Positions 7,086 through 14,655 of a stretch of DNA of 35,102 nucleotides are shown here, piece by piece. The position numbers and the translations under genes are program-made. The notes below the pieces were generated by a model. It was not told where the DNA came from and did no database searches. It worked only from the letters and a program-made list of their open reading frames with translations. Position 1 is the first letter of the stretch, and every line of letters begins with the position of its first letter. Source of the stretch: Pseudanabaena cinerea FACHB-1277 (GTDB lineage: Bacteria; Cyanobacteriota; Cyanobacteriia; Pseudanabaenales; Pseudanabaenaceae); NCBI RefSeq assembly GCF_014696345.1, contig NZ_JACJPY010000046.1, positions 1-35,102 on the forward strand. The letters are read 5' to 3'.

Positions 7086-7961
7086 CTAGGATTGCAAATC
7101 CTTTGGAATTTGGCTAGAACTGTATAGAATTGTGGCAAATCCACTAATGTACATGAATAGGCTATAAATAGCCGCAGGTATTGCCATATCTTGATTATTG
7201 AGCATTCCTGCGGTAATAGCGATCGCTAAGGTTCCATTTTGAATACCAACCTCGATCGCCACCGCAATTTGTTGAGGTGGGCTAAGCTTTAATAACTTGC
7301 TGATCATCAAACCCGAAGCCATCGAAAGTATATTTAATAAAATTACACCTAAACCAGCCTGAACAATAAACTCAGGTAAGCGACTCCATTCTCTAATTAG
7401 AAGAATTAAAATAATCAAGGCTAAGAAAGCGATCGCAAGGCGACCAGTGACCTTTTCGAGGCGGTGAGCTATCTGGGGAAACTGATATTGTATATACATT
7501 CCAATCACAATCGGAATGATCGTAATCAGAAATATCTGCCCCATCGTAGAGCCAATTGGCAAAGCGATCGCGGCAATTTGTCCTAGAAAATGATTTAAGG
7601 CAAGGTTTGCCAATATAGGAATTGTGAAGATCGTAATGATGCTGCTACATACCGTTAATGTGACGGACAAAGCCACATCGCCCTTAGCCAGATAGGTGAT
7701 CATATTTGAGGATACGCCTCCTGGGGAAATGGCTATGATCATCAATCCCGCCGCGATCGCGGGAGGCATAGCGATAACCTGCGTAATTCCAAAACCAATG
7801 ATCGGTAGCAAGAGAATCTGGCTCAGTAAGCCTACCGACACAGCTTTGGGCTGTTGAGTAATGCGCTGAAAATCTTCTTGCTTAAGAGATAGTCCCATGC
7901 CTAGCATAATCAATGCTAAGGCGATCGGCAAAACCAGCGTAGTAAATATACTTTCTTGCAT
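7086..7961 (-). CDS. Bile acid:sodium symporter (BASS) family transporter
   Basis: This 291-residue protein is almost wholly hydrophobic, with about nine or ten membrane helices and the length expected of bacterial BASS proteins. Characteristic segments are LGMGLSLKQEDF near residue 21, the ISPGGVSSNMITYLAKGD motif near 78-95 that forms the sodium/substrate crossover region, and VAIEVGIQNGTLAIAI near 235. Bacterial members import organic acids such as bile acids, pyruvate, pantoate or keto-acid precursors together with sodium. The substrate cannot be assigned from sequence. It is downstream of leuC on the same strand but separated by a strong terminator, so it is probably transcribed separately. 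A link to branched-chain keto-acid transport is possible but unsupported. Confidence 0.88.
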   Translation of the reverse strand: MQESIFTTLVLPIALALIMLGMGLSLKQEDFQRITQQPKAVSVGLLSQILLLPIIGFGITQVIAMPPAIAAGLMIIAISPGGVSSNMITYLAKGDVALSVTLTVCSSIITIFTIPILANLALNHFLGQIAAIALPIGSTMGQIFLITIIPIVIGMYIQYQFPQIAHRLEKVTGRLAIAFLALIILILLIREWSRLPEFIVQAGLGVILLNILSMASGLMISKLLKLSPPQQIAVAIEVGIQNGTLAIAITAGMLNNQDMAIPAAIYSLFMYISGFATILYSSSQIPKDLQS

Positions 7962-7984
7962 AGATTTTCTGTCAGTTAAAAACT

Positions 7985-8017
7985 AAAAAGAGGTGGCGCA
8001 AAGCGCCACCTCTTTTT
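7985..8017 (-). terminator. Intrinsic terminator of leuC
   Basis: A perfect 15-bp stem (AAAAAGAGGTGGCGC, AAA loop, then its complement) lies 10 bases beyond the leuC stop. Read on the minus strand the GC-rich stem runs into a T5 tract and further T-rich sequence, the standard form of a rho-independent terminator. The symmetry would allow it to work in both directions. Confidence 0.88.
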
Positions 8018-8026
8018 GATAGAAAT

Positions 8027-9346
8027 TTAGATAAAATCGCGGGGGTCGGTGACTTTACCTGTAATCGCTGAAGCTGCCGCCGTATAGGGAGAAGCTAAGT
8101 AAATTTGTGCCTGTTTATTGCCCATGCGTCCAGGGAAATTGCGGTTAGTAGTGGATACACATACTTCCACTTCATTGATTCTGCCAAAGGTATCTTGAGG
8201 ACCGCCGAGGCAACCTGCACAGGAGGGTGAGGCTGGCTCAAGGCAACCCGACTGCAAGAAAATCTCTGAGAGGGTTAATCCATCAATTTTGAGGGTAAAG
8301 AGATCGTTGTAAACCTTTTGGGTTGCTGGCACAATGTAGGTGGGAACCTTGACCTGCTGCCCCTTGAGCAGTTGCGCTGCATGGTAAAAATCTTCAGTTT
8401 TGCCCCCCGTACAGGAGCCGATGTACACACGATCAATACTGACATCTTTCACTTCCCTAACTAGTGCGCGATTGTCTGGAGAATGGGGTTTTGCCACCAC
8501 AGGCTCTAGTTTGGAGACATCGTAATGCTTGACATAATAATATTCAGCATCAGCATCAGCATATAGTGGCTCAAAGGGCTGATCACTGCGCGATCGCACA
8601 TAGTCGAAAGTGGTTTGGTCGGGGGCAATCACCGCATTTTTGCCGCCAGCTTCGATCGCCATATTGCAGATCGTCATCCGTTCTTCCATCGTCATTTTGG
8701 CGATCGCCGATCCCGAAATTTGCAATGCACGGTAATTTGCGCCACTAACGCCAATATCGCCAATCACCTGCAAAATCAAATCCTTTGCCAAAAGATAGGG
8801 AGGCATCTCGCCATCAAAAATAAACTGCATTGAAGCAGGCACTTTGAGTAAAAGCTTGCCTGTTCCCATCACAAAGGCGGCATCGGTATTGCCGATCCCT
8901 GTGGCAAATTGTCCAAAGGCTCCTGCATTGCAAGTATGGGAATCAGTGCCAAACAGAACTTCCCCAGGACGAGTATGTCCCTCTTGGGCAAGGGCAATAT
9001 GACATACCCCTTTATAATCTGGGTTTGCCTTAAAGTCCGATAGATCGGTAATATCGTAGAAATATTTGATGTCTTGTTCTTTGGCAAAATCACGCAAAAT
9101 GTCGAGGTTGCGATTAGCACGAGCATCTTTAGTAAAAATATAATGATCGGGAATCAAAACAATTTTCTCGCGATCCCAAACCTTTGCATCATTGCCAAAT
9201 TCACGCTTAAATACACCAATTGTTCCAGGACCACAAACATCATGGGTCATTAGCAAGTCGGCATTCACCCAAATATTTTCGCCAGGACTAACGTTGTTGC
9301 GACCCGATGCTTTTGCCAAAATCTTTTCGGTGAGTGTCATGCCCAT
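8027..9346 (-). CDS. leuC: 3-isopropylmalate dehydratase large subunit
   Basis: This 439-residue aconitase-superfamily protein isomerises 2-isopropylmalate to 3-isopropylmalate in leucine synthesis, together with a small subunit (LeuD) not encoded here. The three [4Fe-4S] ligands are visible: Cys312 in GSCTGGKTED, and Cys376 and Cys379 in SPSCAGCLGG. GTDSHTCNAGAFGQFATGIG at 133-152 and KPHSPDN near 286 are further signatures. The N-terminus MGMTLTEKILAKASG with GENIWVNADLLMTHDVCGPG, and the overall length, recall plant plastid isopropylmalate isomerase large subunits more than the enterobacterial form, from memory. The start could be Met1 or Met3. A homoaconitase-like specificity cannot be strictly excluded. 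Confidence 0.9.
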   Translation of the reverse strand: MGMTLTEKILAKASGRNNVSPGENIWVNADLLMTHDVCGPGTIGVFKREFGNDAKVWDREKIVLIPDHYIFTKDARANRNLDILRDFAKEQDIKYFYDITDLSDFKANPDYKGVCHIALAQEGHTRPGEVLFGTDSHTCNAGAFGQFATGIGNTDAAFVMGTGKLLLKVPASMQFIFDGEMPPYLLAKDLILQVIGDIGVSGANYRALQISGSAIAKMTMEERMTICNMAIEAGGKNAVIAPDQTTFDYVRSRSDQPFEPLYADADAEYYYVKHYDVSKLEPVVAKPHSPDNRALVREVKDVSIDRVYIGSCTGGKTEDFYHAAQLLKGQQVKVPTYIVPATQKVYNDLFTLKIDGLTLSEIFLQSGCLEPASPSCAGCLGGPQDTFGRINEVEVCVSTTNRNFPGRMGNKQAQIYLASPYTAAASAITGKVTDPRDFI

Positions 9347-9402
9347 AGTTGTGGTTCTCTTAGTTGATAGAAAATTTAAGTTAGTAGGTTAGGCGGTATC
9401 TA

Positions 9403-9408
9403 ATTATA
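9403..9408 (-). promoter_or_regulatory. Candidate -10 box of leuC
   Basis: On the minus strand the sequence reads TGTATAAT, an extended-type -10 about 57 bases before the leuC ATG, in the 70-bp gap after the fbp gene. The -35 position (within the end of fbp) is weak. It suggests leuC can be transcribed independently of fbp. Confidence 0.35.
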
Positions 9409-9416
9409 CAGCAACC

Positions 9417-10457
9417 CTATGAGATTTTTGAGGGGGCTAAAAAGGATTCTGCAACTTTTACATTAGCGACACTGCCAATGATAAGTGGAGTGCGGGTATG
9501 TAGGCGATCGGGAATCACATCTAAGATTTCCTCAGAGCCTGTGGTCGCACGCCCACCTGCCTGCTCGATCAAAAGTGCAAGTGGTGCTGACTCATAGAGC
9601 AATCGCAATTTGCCATCGGGATGTCCGAGCGCCCCTGGATAGAGAAAAATGCCACCCTGAAAGAGAATGCGATGAATATCTGCAACTAATGCGCCTGAAT
9701 AGCGGGCTGACATTCCCTTTTGCAAGTGAATATAGCGAATATATTCCCGTATGGGTTCTTCCCATTGCCAAAAGTTCCCTTCGTTGACGCTGTAGATTGA
9801 ACCCTCTTGAGGGATAGTAATATTTTCCTGAAAGAGAATAAATTCACCGATGCTAGGATCAAGGGTAAAGGCATGGACACCTTTGCCAAGGGTATATACA
9901 AGCATCGTACTTGTGCCAAAGAGAATATAGCCAGCCCCCACTTGCTTACGTCCAGACTGAAGTAAATCTAACGCATCCCCTGACTCGTCATTCCCTTCCT
10001 GTTGGCGAATTGCAAAAATAGAACCGATCGCTAGGTTCACGTCAATATTGCTGGAGCCATCAATGGGATCATAGAGCAGGGTATAGCGACCGACGGGACA
10101 GTTTTCAGGAATATAATAGGGCTTTTCCATTTCTTCGGAAGCAAGGCGGCAGACTAGCCCACTTTGTTCAAAGGCGCGGAGAAATACGCGATTGGCATAG
10201 TGATCCATCTTTTTGACGGCTTCCCCCTGCACGTTTACCTCACCTGTTACACCAAGAACGTTTTCGGCGATCCCCGCAAGACTGAGATGGCGGGCGATCG
10301 TTTTACCTGCTAGTCCGATCCTGCCCATCAGGGCGCTGAGGTCAAAGGCTTCTCCAGAAAATGTGCCAAATTGCGAGAGGACGTGCTGCGAGAGGGTCAT
10401 GAAGTCTCGACCGAGGGCGAACTCTTCGGCGGGCTTGAGTCTGGTGGAATCAGTCAT
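9417..10457 (-). CDS. fbp: Class I fructose-1,6-bisphosphatase
   Basis: This 346-residue enzyme hydrolyses fructose-1,6-bisphosphate to fructose-6-phosphate in gluconeogenesis and sugar metabolism. The class I metal site is seen in LASEEMEKP (Glu108/109) and [12 protein letters not shown] (128-139). Other family segments are [18 protein letters not shown] near 45, [17 protein letters not shown] and GGIFLYPG in the second half, and [19 protein letters not shown] with its conserved Glu. Length matches class I enzymes. Cyanobacteria usually have this FBPase-I beside a separate GlpX-type bifunctional FBP/SBPase, which handles the Calvin cycle. The ATG at 10457 is preceded by AAGG at a reasonable distance. 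leuC follows 70 bases downstream on the same strand, though with its own candidate promoter. Confidence 0.95.
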   Translation of the reverse strand: MTDSTRLKPAEEFALGRDFMTLSQHVLSQFGTFSGEAFDLSALMGRIGLAGKTIARHLSLAGIAENVLGVTGEVNVQGEAVKKMDHYANRVFLRAFEQSGLVCRLASEEMEKPYYIPENCPVGRYTLLYDPIDGSSNIDVNLAIGSIFAIRQQEGNDESGDALDLLQSGRKQVGAGYILFGTSTMLVYTLGKGVHAFTLDPSIGEFILFQENITIPQEGSIYSVNEGNFWQWEEPIREYIRYIHLQKGMSARYSGALVADIHRILFQGGIFLYPGALGHPDGKLRLLYESAPLALLIEQAGGRATTGSEEILDVIPDRLHTRTPLIIGSVANVKVAESFLAPSKIS

Positions 10458-10531
10458 GGCTTTTACCTTGAGGCTTGCTTGCTATCAGTCTAGTTCACAG
10501 ATTCGCTTATATCACCAAGTATTCCAAAAAT

Positions 10532-10600
10532 ATTAATCTTGTAAGATTAATCTTGTAAGTAGCTCACCATTATTAAAGTTAAAAGCTAAAAGCTAAAAGC
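10532..10600. repeat. Short tandem repeats before the tail-collar gene
   Basis: A 14-bp unit (ATTAATCTTGTAAG) occurs twice at 10532-10559, and a 7-bp unit (AAAAGCT) nearly three times at 10581-10600. The 16 bases GTAAGTAGCTCACCAT at 10555-10570 also occur at 6902-6917, at the end of the efflux-adaptor gene. Confidence 0.6.
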
Positions 10601-10602
10601 GA

Positions 10603-10794
10603 TTGGCACAGTCTCAGGCTTTGGATTTTCATTATGATGAGCTACTTATCCAAAACATTAAGTCTTATGTGGAATCAGCCAAAAGCCCAATAAGAGCAAA
10701 TCAGAGTCATGATACGATACCTCTGGTTTCTACTCAATCTTTAATTGATCGAGAAACCACAAACCACAATCAAATTGAAAAATTAATAGCATGA
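10603..10794 (+). CDS. Small hypothetical protein, possibly coupled to the tail-collar gene
   Basis: This is a 63-residue frame from a TTG at 10603 with no ATG or GTG option after the upstream stop at 10594-10596. It is hydrophilic (for example FHYDELLIQNIKSYVES and RETTNHNQIEKLIA) with no recognisable domain. Its stop overlaps the next ATG as ATGA (10791-10794), the arrangement of translationally coupled genes, which is the main reason to consider it real. No clear ribosome binding site precedes the TTG; the upstream bases are AAAAGCT repeats. It could be a spurious frame. Confidence 0.35.
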   Translation: MAQSQALDFHYDELLIQNIKSYVESAKSPIRANQSHDTIPLVSTQSLIDRETTNHNQIEKLIA

Positions 10795-11402
10795 ATCTCG
10801 TTACAAATTTGCGTAAGGCAGCAACTATCCTCCTCTCCCTAGTTGCTTCCATCGTGTTGGTTCTTGGATTTGCCATTGTTTCTGATTCTACACCTGCGAT
10901 CGCTGGATATGACCCATTTATTGGTGAGATTGAGCTTCTACCCTATTCATACTGTCCAGAAGGCTTTTTAGAAGCAAATGGACAGACTTTGCAAATCAGT
11001 CAAAACCAAGCTTTATTCTCTTTGCTCGGCACAACCTTTGGTGGCAATGGAACTACAACTTTTAATCTCCCTGACCTATCAGGAAGATTTCCTATGGGGA
11101 TTGGCAGAACTGCTGATCGTAATATTGTTTTAGGTCAACAGGCTGGCAGCGCGACCGTCACCTTGAATGTCAACTCGCTGCCAGCTCACAATCACGGCTA
11201 TGCTACTAGCACCGTAGCTGCGGCTAATGCTACAGCAGAAGCTGGATCTGGCACGGTAACTGTTGTGAAATCAATTACTGCCAATGCTGGTAATGCCACT
11301 ACAGCAAATACTGGCAGTGGTCAGCCAGTGAGCATTATACCTCCCTATGTGGGGATGAGATATTGCATCGCCACGCAGGGCATCTATCCTTCTCGTCCAT
11401 AG
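10791..11402 (+). CDS. Exported phage tail-collar domain protein (microcystin-dependent-protein-like)
   Basis: The protein has 203 residues. An N-terminal hydrophobic stretch (about 9-32, ending near TPAIAGYDP) is a convincing signal peptide. The mature part starts FIGEIELLPYSYCPEGFLEA and continues with NGQTLQISQNQALFSLLGTT, FGGNGTTTFNLPDLSGRFPMG and LPAHNHGY. This is the tail-collar domain known from phage tail fibres and from the MdpB-like 'microcystin dependent protein' family. A Thr/Ala/Gly-rich stretch follows, then the closing PPYVGMRYCIATQGIYPSR motif. Phage versions lack signal peptides; secreted cyanobacterial ones have no agreed function, with adhesion or surface fibres most likely. 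There are no other phage genes nearby. Confidence 0.85.
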   Translation: MNLVTNLRKAATILLSLVASIVLVLGFAIVSDSTPAIAGYDPFIGEIELLPYSYCPEGFLEANGQTLQISQNQALFSLLGTTFGGNGTTTFNLPDLSGRFPMGIGRTADRNIVLGQQAGSATVTLNVNSLPAHNHGYATSTVAAANATAEAGSGTVTVVKSITANAGNATTANTGSGQPVSIIPPYVGMRYCIATQGIYPSRP

Positions 11403-11461
11403 TTCTAAAAGCTCCCCCAAAAAATCTTTTAAGAAGTAGGAATTTCTTCCTTCTTATTTTT

Positions 11462-11893
11462 AAAAGCTACGGTGTAAACAAAAGTCTTTATCGACTAAGT
11501 TTAAAGGTGTTTAATCTGCCCCTTTGAAAAAGCTATGGTGTACACACAACAGGGAGGGAACAAGATTTCTAGTTTTTTCCCCTTGCAAAGGGGAATTAAG
11601 GGGGGGATTGAGACTTGTGTGGACATAGTAGCTTGGGACTTTAAGTAACAGTCCTGTAATAAATTACGGGCTAAAAGCTTAAACCCGTTTCAACGGGTTG
11701 ATCTTAGAAGTATTTTAGTCGGCTTCTGATTTTAGCTGTCAGCCAAGAACTTGAGTTATTGGTTTGTTTGCGTAAGTCCTATAGCTTTGCAAAAAGGGGG
11801 AGGATTTTCTTCTTTCCCCTTTGCAAGGGGGATTGAGGGAGATCTTTGAACTCACGCTATAGCTGATAACCTGTGTGTACAAGGTAGCTTTTT
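11462..11893. repeat. Cluster of short interspersed repeats with four copies of a ~21-bp motif
   Basis: This fills most of the 704-base gap at 11403-12106, where I see no gene. The motif AAGCTAyggTGTAcACACAA occurs on the plus strand at 11462-11483 and 11530-11552, and on the minus strand at 11613-11634 and 11871-11893. Between the copies are CCCCTTTGCAAGGGG-type palindromes (about 11577-11594 and 11815-11832) and G7 tracts followed by ATTGAG. These look like overlapping relics of cyanobacterial miniature repeats. The rest of the gap up to 12106 shows nothing else recognisable. Confidence 0.6.
11651..11755 (-). repeat. Structured repeat family 2, copy 1
   Basis: The reverse complement of this ~105-bp segment aligns along its length with 15561-15669: both share AGTTCTT, a GCTAAA hairpin, a (C)CCGTTGAAACGGG-like core, TTAAGCTTT and AATTTATA in the same order. 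This copy keeps intact hairpins: AACCCG with CGGGTT, and GTAATAAATTAC. It is non-coding and probably a MITE-like or structured repeat. Confidence 0.5.
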
Positions 11894-12106
11894 AGGGGGG
11901 GATTGAGAGGTCGCAAAACTTTAAATGCAGAGAGAGCTATATCTGATTGACTGACAAAAGTGTTTGTAATCCTTGTTAGGCAAGATGTCTGACCTACAAA
12001 TTTAAAATCCCTGTAGCATGAGTATTCTATTCGATCGCTGTTTGCCATTGGGAGCAGATTAAGACATACTCATTGGCAAAGCAAACAATCATCGAGATAG
12101 TTTATT

Positions 12107-13348
12107 ATGCAATTTTGGCGATCGCGATTACGAATTTTTTTGAGCATCATGGTGGGACTGATCATGGCGATCGCCCTCCATGCTTGCCAAGGTGAAACCA
12201 ATGTTGCTAATGGTGATAGCAACAATACGCCCAGCCCTAAAACGAACCAGACTGTTGCTACGACCAAACCCTCAGAGCAGCCCCCAAAAGCGGTAAAATT
12301 GCCGCCTGCGACCAAAGCGATCGTCGATCGCGTTGCCAATGGGCTGTACAATCCGCCAAGGGGTGATGTCAGATTGGCGGTAATTAGCGATTTGAATAGT
12401 GCCTATGGCTCCACCGATTATGAACCAGAAGTGGATAAAGCGATCGCCTTACTTCCATTTTGGCAGCCCGATCTGGTGGCTTGTAGTGGCGATATGGTGG
12501 CAGGTCAATATCCATCGCTGACGGAAGAGCAGATGCAAGCGATGTGGGCTGCCTTTGATGATCATGTGGCATCTCCATTACGGAAGGCAAAACTGCCCTT
12601 TGGGGTTACAATGGGGAACCATGACGCATCCAGTGCTAAGAGCGGTTCGGGTAAGTTTTTGTTCGCTCGCGAACGGGATGTTGCGACAAAGTATTGGAAT
12701 GATCCTGCCCACGATCCTGGGGTGGAATTTGTCGATCGCTTTGAGTTTCCCTTTTATTACACGTTTAAATATAAGGATGTCTTCTTTTTGATTTGGGATG
12801 GTTCATCGGATTTGATTCCTAAAGACAAATTGGCATGGGTGGAGAAGGCATTGCAAAGCCCTGAAGCGAAGGCGGCGAAAATCAAGATTTTAATAGGACA
12901 TTTGCCGCTCTATGCGGTGACGGTGGGACGGGACAGCGCTGGGGAAGTGATGTCCAATACGGAAGAATTACGCGCCATGCTAGAGCGCAATCAGGTTCAC
13001 ACTTACATTAGCGGACACCATCACGGATATTACCCCGCGCATAAGGGTAAACTGCAATTGCTGCATATGGGCGTTCTCGGTGCGGGTCCACGCCCCTATC
13101 TTGGAGGTCGGATGCCGCCCCGTAAATCCATGACGATCTTAGATATCAACTTTGCCTCTCCCGAACTGACCACCTACACTACCTATGACATGAGAACGAT
13201 GCAGCCGATCAAATATGACGAGTTGCCACGTTCGATCAATGGACATAATGGCATGGTGTTACGGCGGGATCTGAAAATGGAAGATTTGAGTACTTCTGAG
13301 CGAACCGCTTGTGAGAAACAATTGGGAGCGAGTCTCTGTAGTGCCTAA
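12107..13348 (+). CDS. Metallophosphoesterase lipoprotein
   Basis: The protein has 413 residues. Signal peptide 9-26 ends in ALHAC, a lipobox with Cys27, and is followed by a Thr/Pro/Lys-rich linker to about 70. The calcineurin-like metallophosphatase core then shows SDLN (94-97), CSGDM (126-130), MGNHDAS (169-175), IGHLPLY (263-269) and SGHHHGY (302-308). The first motif is D-x-N instead of the usual D-x-H, a variation at one metal ligand. It would act outside the cytoplasm, on a phosphomonoester or diester not identifiable from sequence. Its 3' end overlaps by 8 bases the GTG of a decayed phosphate-transporter gene, so it was probably part of a phosphate-acquisition operon. I could not see a convincing Pho box upstream. 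Confidence 0.85.
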   Translation: MQFWRSRLRIFLSIMVGLIMAIALHACQGETNVANGDSNNTPSPKTNQTVATTKPSEQPPKAVKLPPATKAIVDRVANGLYNPPRGDVRLAVISDLNSAYGSTDYEPEVDKAIALLPFWQPDLVACSGDMVAGQYPSLTEEQMQAMWAAFDDHVASPLRKAKLPFGVTMGNHDASSAKSGSGKFLFARERDVATKYWNDPAHDPGVEFVDRFEFPFYYTFKYKDVFFLIWDGSSDLIPKDKLAWVEKALQSPEAKAAKIKILIGHLPLYAVTVGRDSAGEVMSNTEELRAMLERNQVHTYISGHHHGYYPAHKGKLQLLHMGVLGAGPRPYLGGRMPPRKSMTILDINFASPELTTYTTYDMRTMQPIKYDELPRSINGHNGMVLRRDLKMEDLSTSERTACEKQLGASLCSA

Positions 13349-14200
13349 TTTTTCTGGTGATCAGATTTCTGGTGAGCAGGTTCTTAGTCGTCCGAGGCGA
13401 TCGCTTTGGTTAGATGCCACATTTCAGAAAACCTCACAAGGTCTAGCGATCACGATCCTGTTGTTAGTGGCGGCGATCGCCTTTGAACTAGCGATCGCGG
13501 CAATTCCTGCGCTGAAGGAATTTGGCTTAGGCTTTCTCTGGACGATGGAATGGAATCCTGTTAAAAATATCTATGGGATTTTGCCACAAATTTATGGAAC
13601 TGTCGTTAGTTCATTAGTGGCGATCGCTTTGGCGATGCCCTTGGGTTGAGGCATTGCGATTTTTCTCAATGAAGATATTGCACCTAAAGCTGTTCGTGTA
13701 CCGATTTCCTTTGCGACCGAATTACTGGCGGCGATTCCTAGCGGCGTTTAGTGGGTTGTGGGGGATTTTTGTGTTGTTGCCAGCGCTGCGACCATTAATG
13801 CGCGGACTGCATCAAAACTTGGGATGGATTCCTTCTGAGATATTTTTAGGGAAGATTAAAAAATGGAACGATCCCGCGATCGCCTCTCTTAATCCCAATG
13901 TGCCCCTTCCCGATCTCCCAATCACCGTAATCCATCGCTCCGATGGCAGTGGCACAACCGCCGCATTTACTGCTCATCTCAGCGCCACTAGTCCCGAATG
14001 GAAGAACGAAGTGGGAACAGGACTGAATGTGTCATGGAAGACTGGCACTGGCATCAAGGACAATGCGGGTATCAGCGCCCAAGTCCAACAAGGGGAAGGT
14101 GTGATCGGCTGTGGAATATGCCTTTGCCAATTATCAATTTTATTGGGAATATTTCAATCTAATTTCACAAGGCAATTTAGAAAGGATGAGTTTCCATTAG
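13341..14200 (+). pseudogene. Decayed pstC-pstS fusion relic (phosphate ABC transporter)
   Basis: From a GTG at 13341 the frame encodes the start of PstC permease (LAITILLLVAAIAFELAIA; WNPVKNIYGILPQIYGTVVS; ALAMPLG). An in-frame TGA at 13647 interrupts it, then it continues (GIAIFLNEDIAPKAVRVPI). A one-base insertion near 13750 shifts the frame to GLWGIFVLLPALRPLMRG. At about 13832 PstC ends abruptly after LGWIP and PstS sequence begins: SEIFLGKIKKWNDPAIASLN, LPDLPITVIHRSDGSGTTAA, VSWKTGTG, SAQVQQGEGVIG. A two-base loss near 14112 then shifts into EYAFANYQ, and PstS similarity fades by about 14140. In normal operons pstS precedes pstC, so a rearrangement or deletion joined them. It is clearly non-functional as PstC or PstS. 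The intact phosphate system must be elsewhere in the genome. Confidence 0.88.
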
Positions 14201-14254
14201 AGATTGCTAATTTATTCGCTCATGTGTGTAAATAGGTGAAGGGAGAGACAAGAA

Positions 14255-14355
14255 GACGACGGAGGAAGTCGAAATCAATATTCTTCGGCTATATGTTGTG
14301 TCGGTTGCCCTTGCGAAAATCCTCTCAGTATCAGCACGAGCTGACTACAGTTGTA
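14255..14355 (-). repeat. Twin 101-bp element, copy A (candidate ncRNA or miniature mobile element)
   Basis: The reverse complement matches 30137-30237 over 101 bases with 11 substitutions and no gaps (about 89%). Similarity starts sharply at TACAACTGTAGT and ends at CGTC in both. Conserved blocks include CGTGCTGATACTG, GCAAGGGCAACCGAC and CAACATATAGCCGA. In this copy TCAGC-TCGT-GCTGA forms a short hairpin. No protein-coding frame is shared. It lies in the 455-base gap between the pst relic and the PEP-CTERM-like gene. Confidence 0.75.
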
Positions 14356-14545
14356 GTGGCTTCCTGATAAGATCGTCTAACAGTTCAGTTAGGGGAAACT
14401 TGATCCTGTTTATGTCTGTTGTTGCGTTAAAACTTTTTTCCTATTTTTCCATTTCACCTGTTTGCCTCCATGAGCGCTTTTTCTTTGATAACAAATAGAT
14501 ACAGGTTAAATCTTTATGACCTTAGAGCCTGTTTGAAAAGTTTTG

Positions 14546-14628
14546 ATCCGCCTAAATCCCCCTTAAAAATGGGACAGAAACTAAATCCCCCCAATCTCGC
14601 TTAAAAAGAGGAATGGGGGGATCTAGAG
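14546..14628. repeat. C-rich/G-rich interspersed repeat relic
   Basis: The segment holds AAATCCCCCTTAAAAATGGGA, and then AAATCCCCCC with its partner GGGGGGAT around an A-rich centre. It resembles the CCCC/GGGG palindromic repeats at 11577-11830. No gene is evident between 14356 and 14655. Confidence 0.45.
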
Positions 14629-14655
14629 AATTCTTAAATGGTTTCTGAATACAAG

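Noticed and set aside
12000-12106. Pho box upstream of the metallophosphoesterase
   Set aside because: I found no tandem direct repeats of the cyanobacterial Pho-box type at a suitable distance.
11403-12106. tRNA or other known structural RNA in the largest gap
   Set aside because: There is no T-loop-like GTTCRANNC box with a matching acceptor stem; the content is interspersed repeats.
12070-12351. 93-codon minus-strand frame
   Set aside because: It lies opposite the signal peptide and linker of the metallophosphoesterase and has no similarity to known proteins.
13654-14235. 193-codon frame as an intact PstS-like gene
   Set aside because: Its first residues are out-of-frame PstC sequence and its end is frameshifted PstS, so it is part of the fusion relic.
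14298-14498. 66-codon plus-strand frame after the pst relic
   Set aside because: It overlaps the antisense of twin element copy A, has no recognisable domain or clear ribosome site, and looks like chance.
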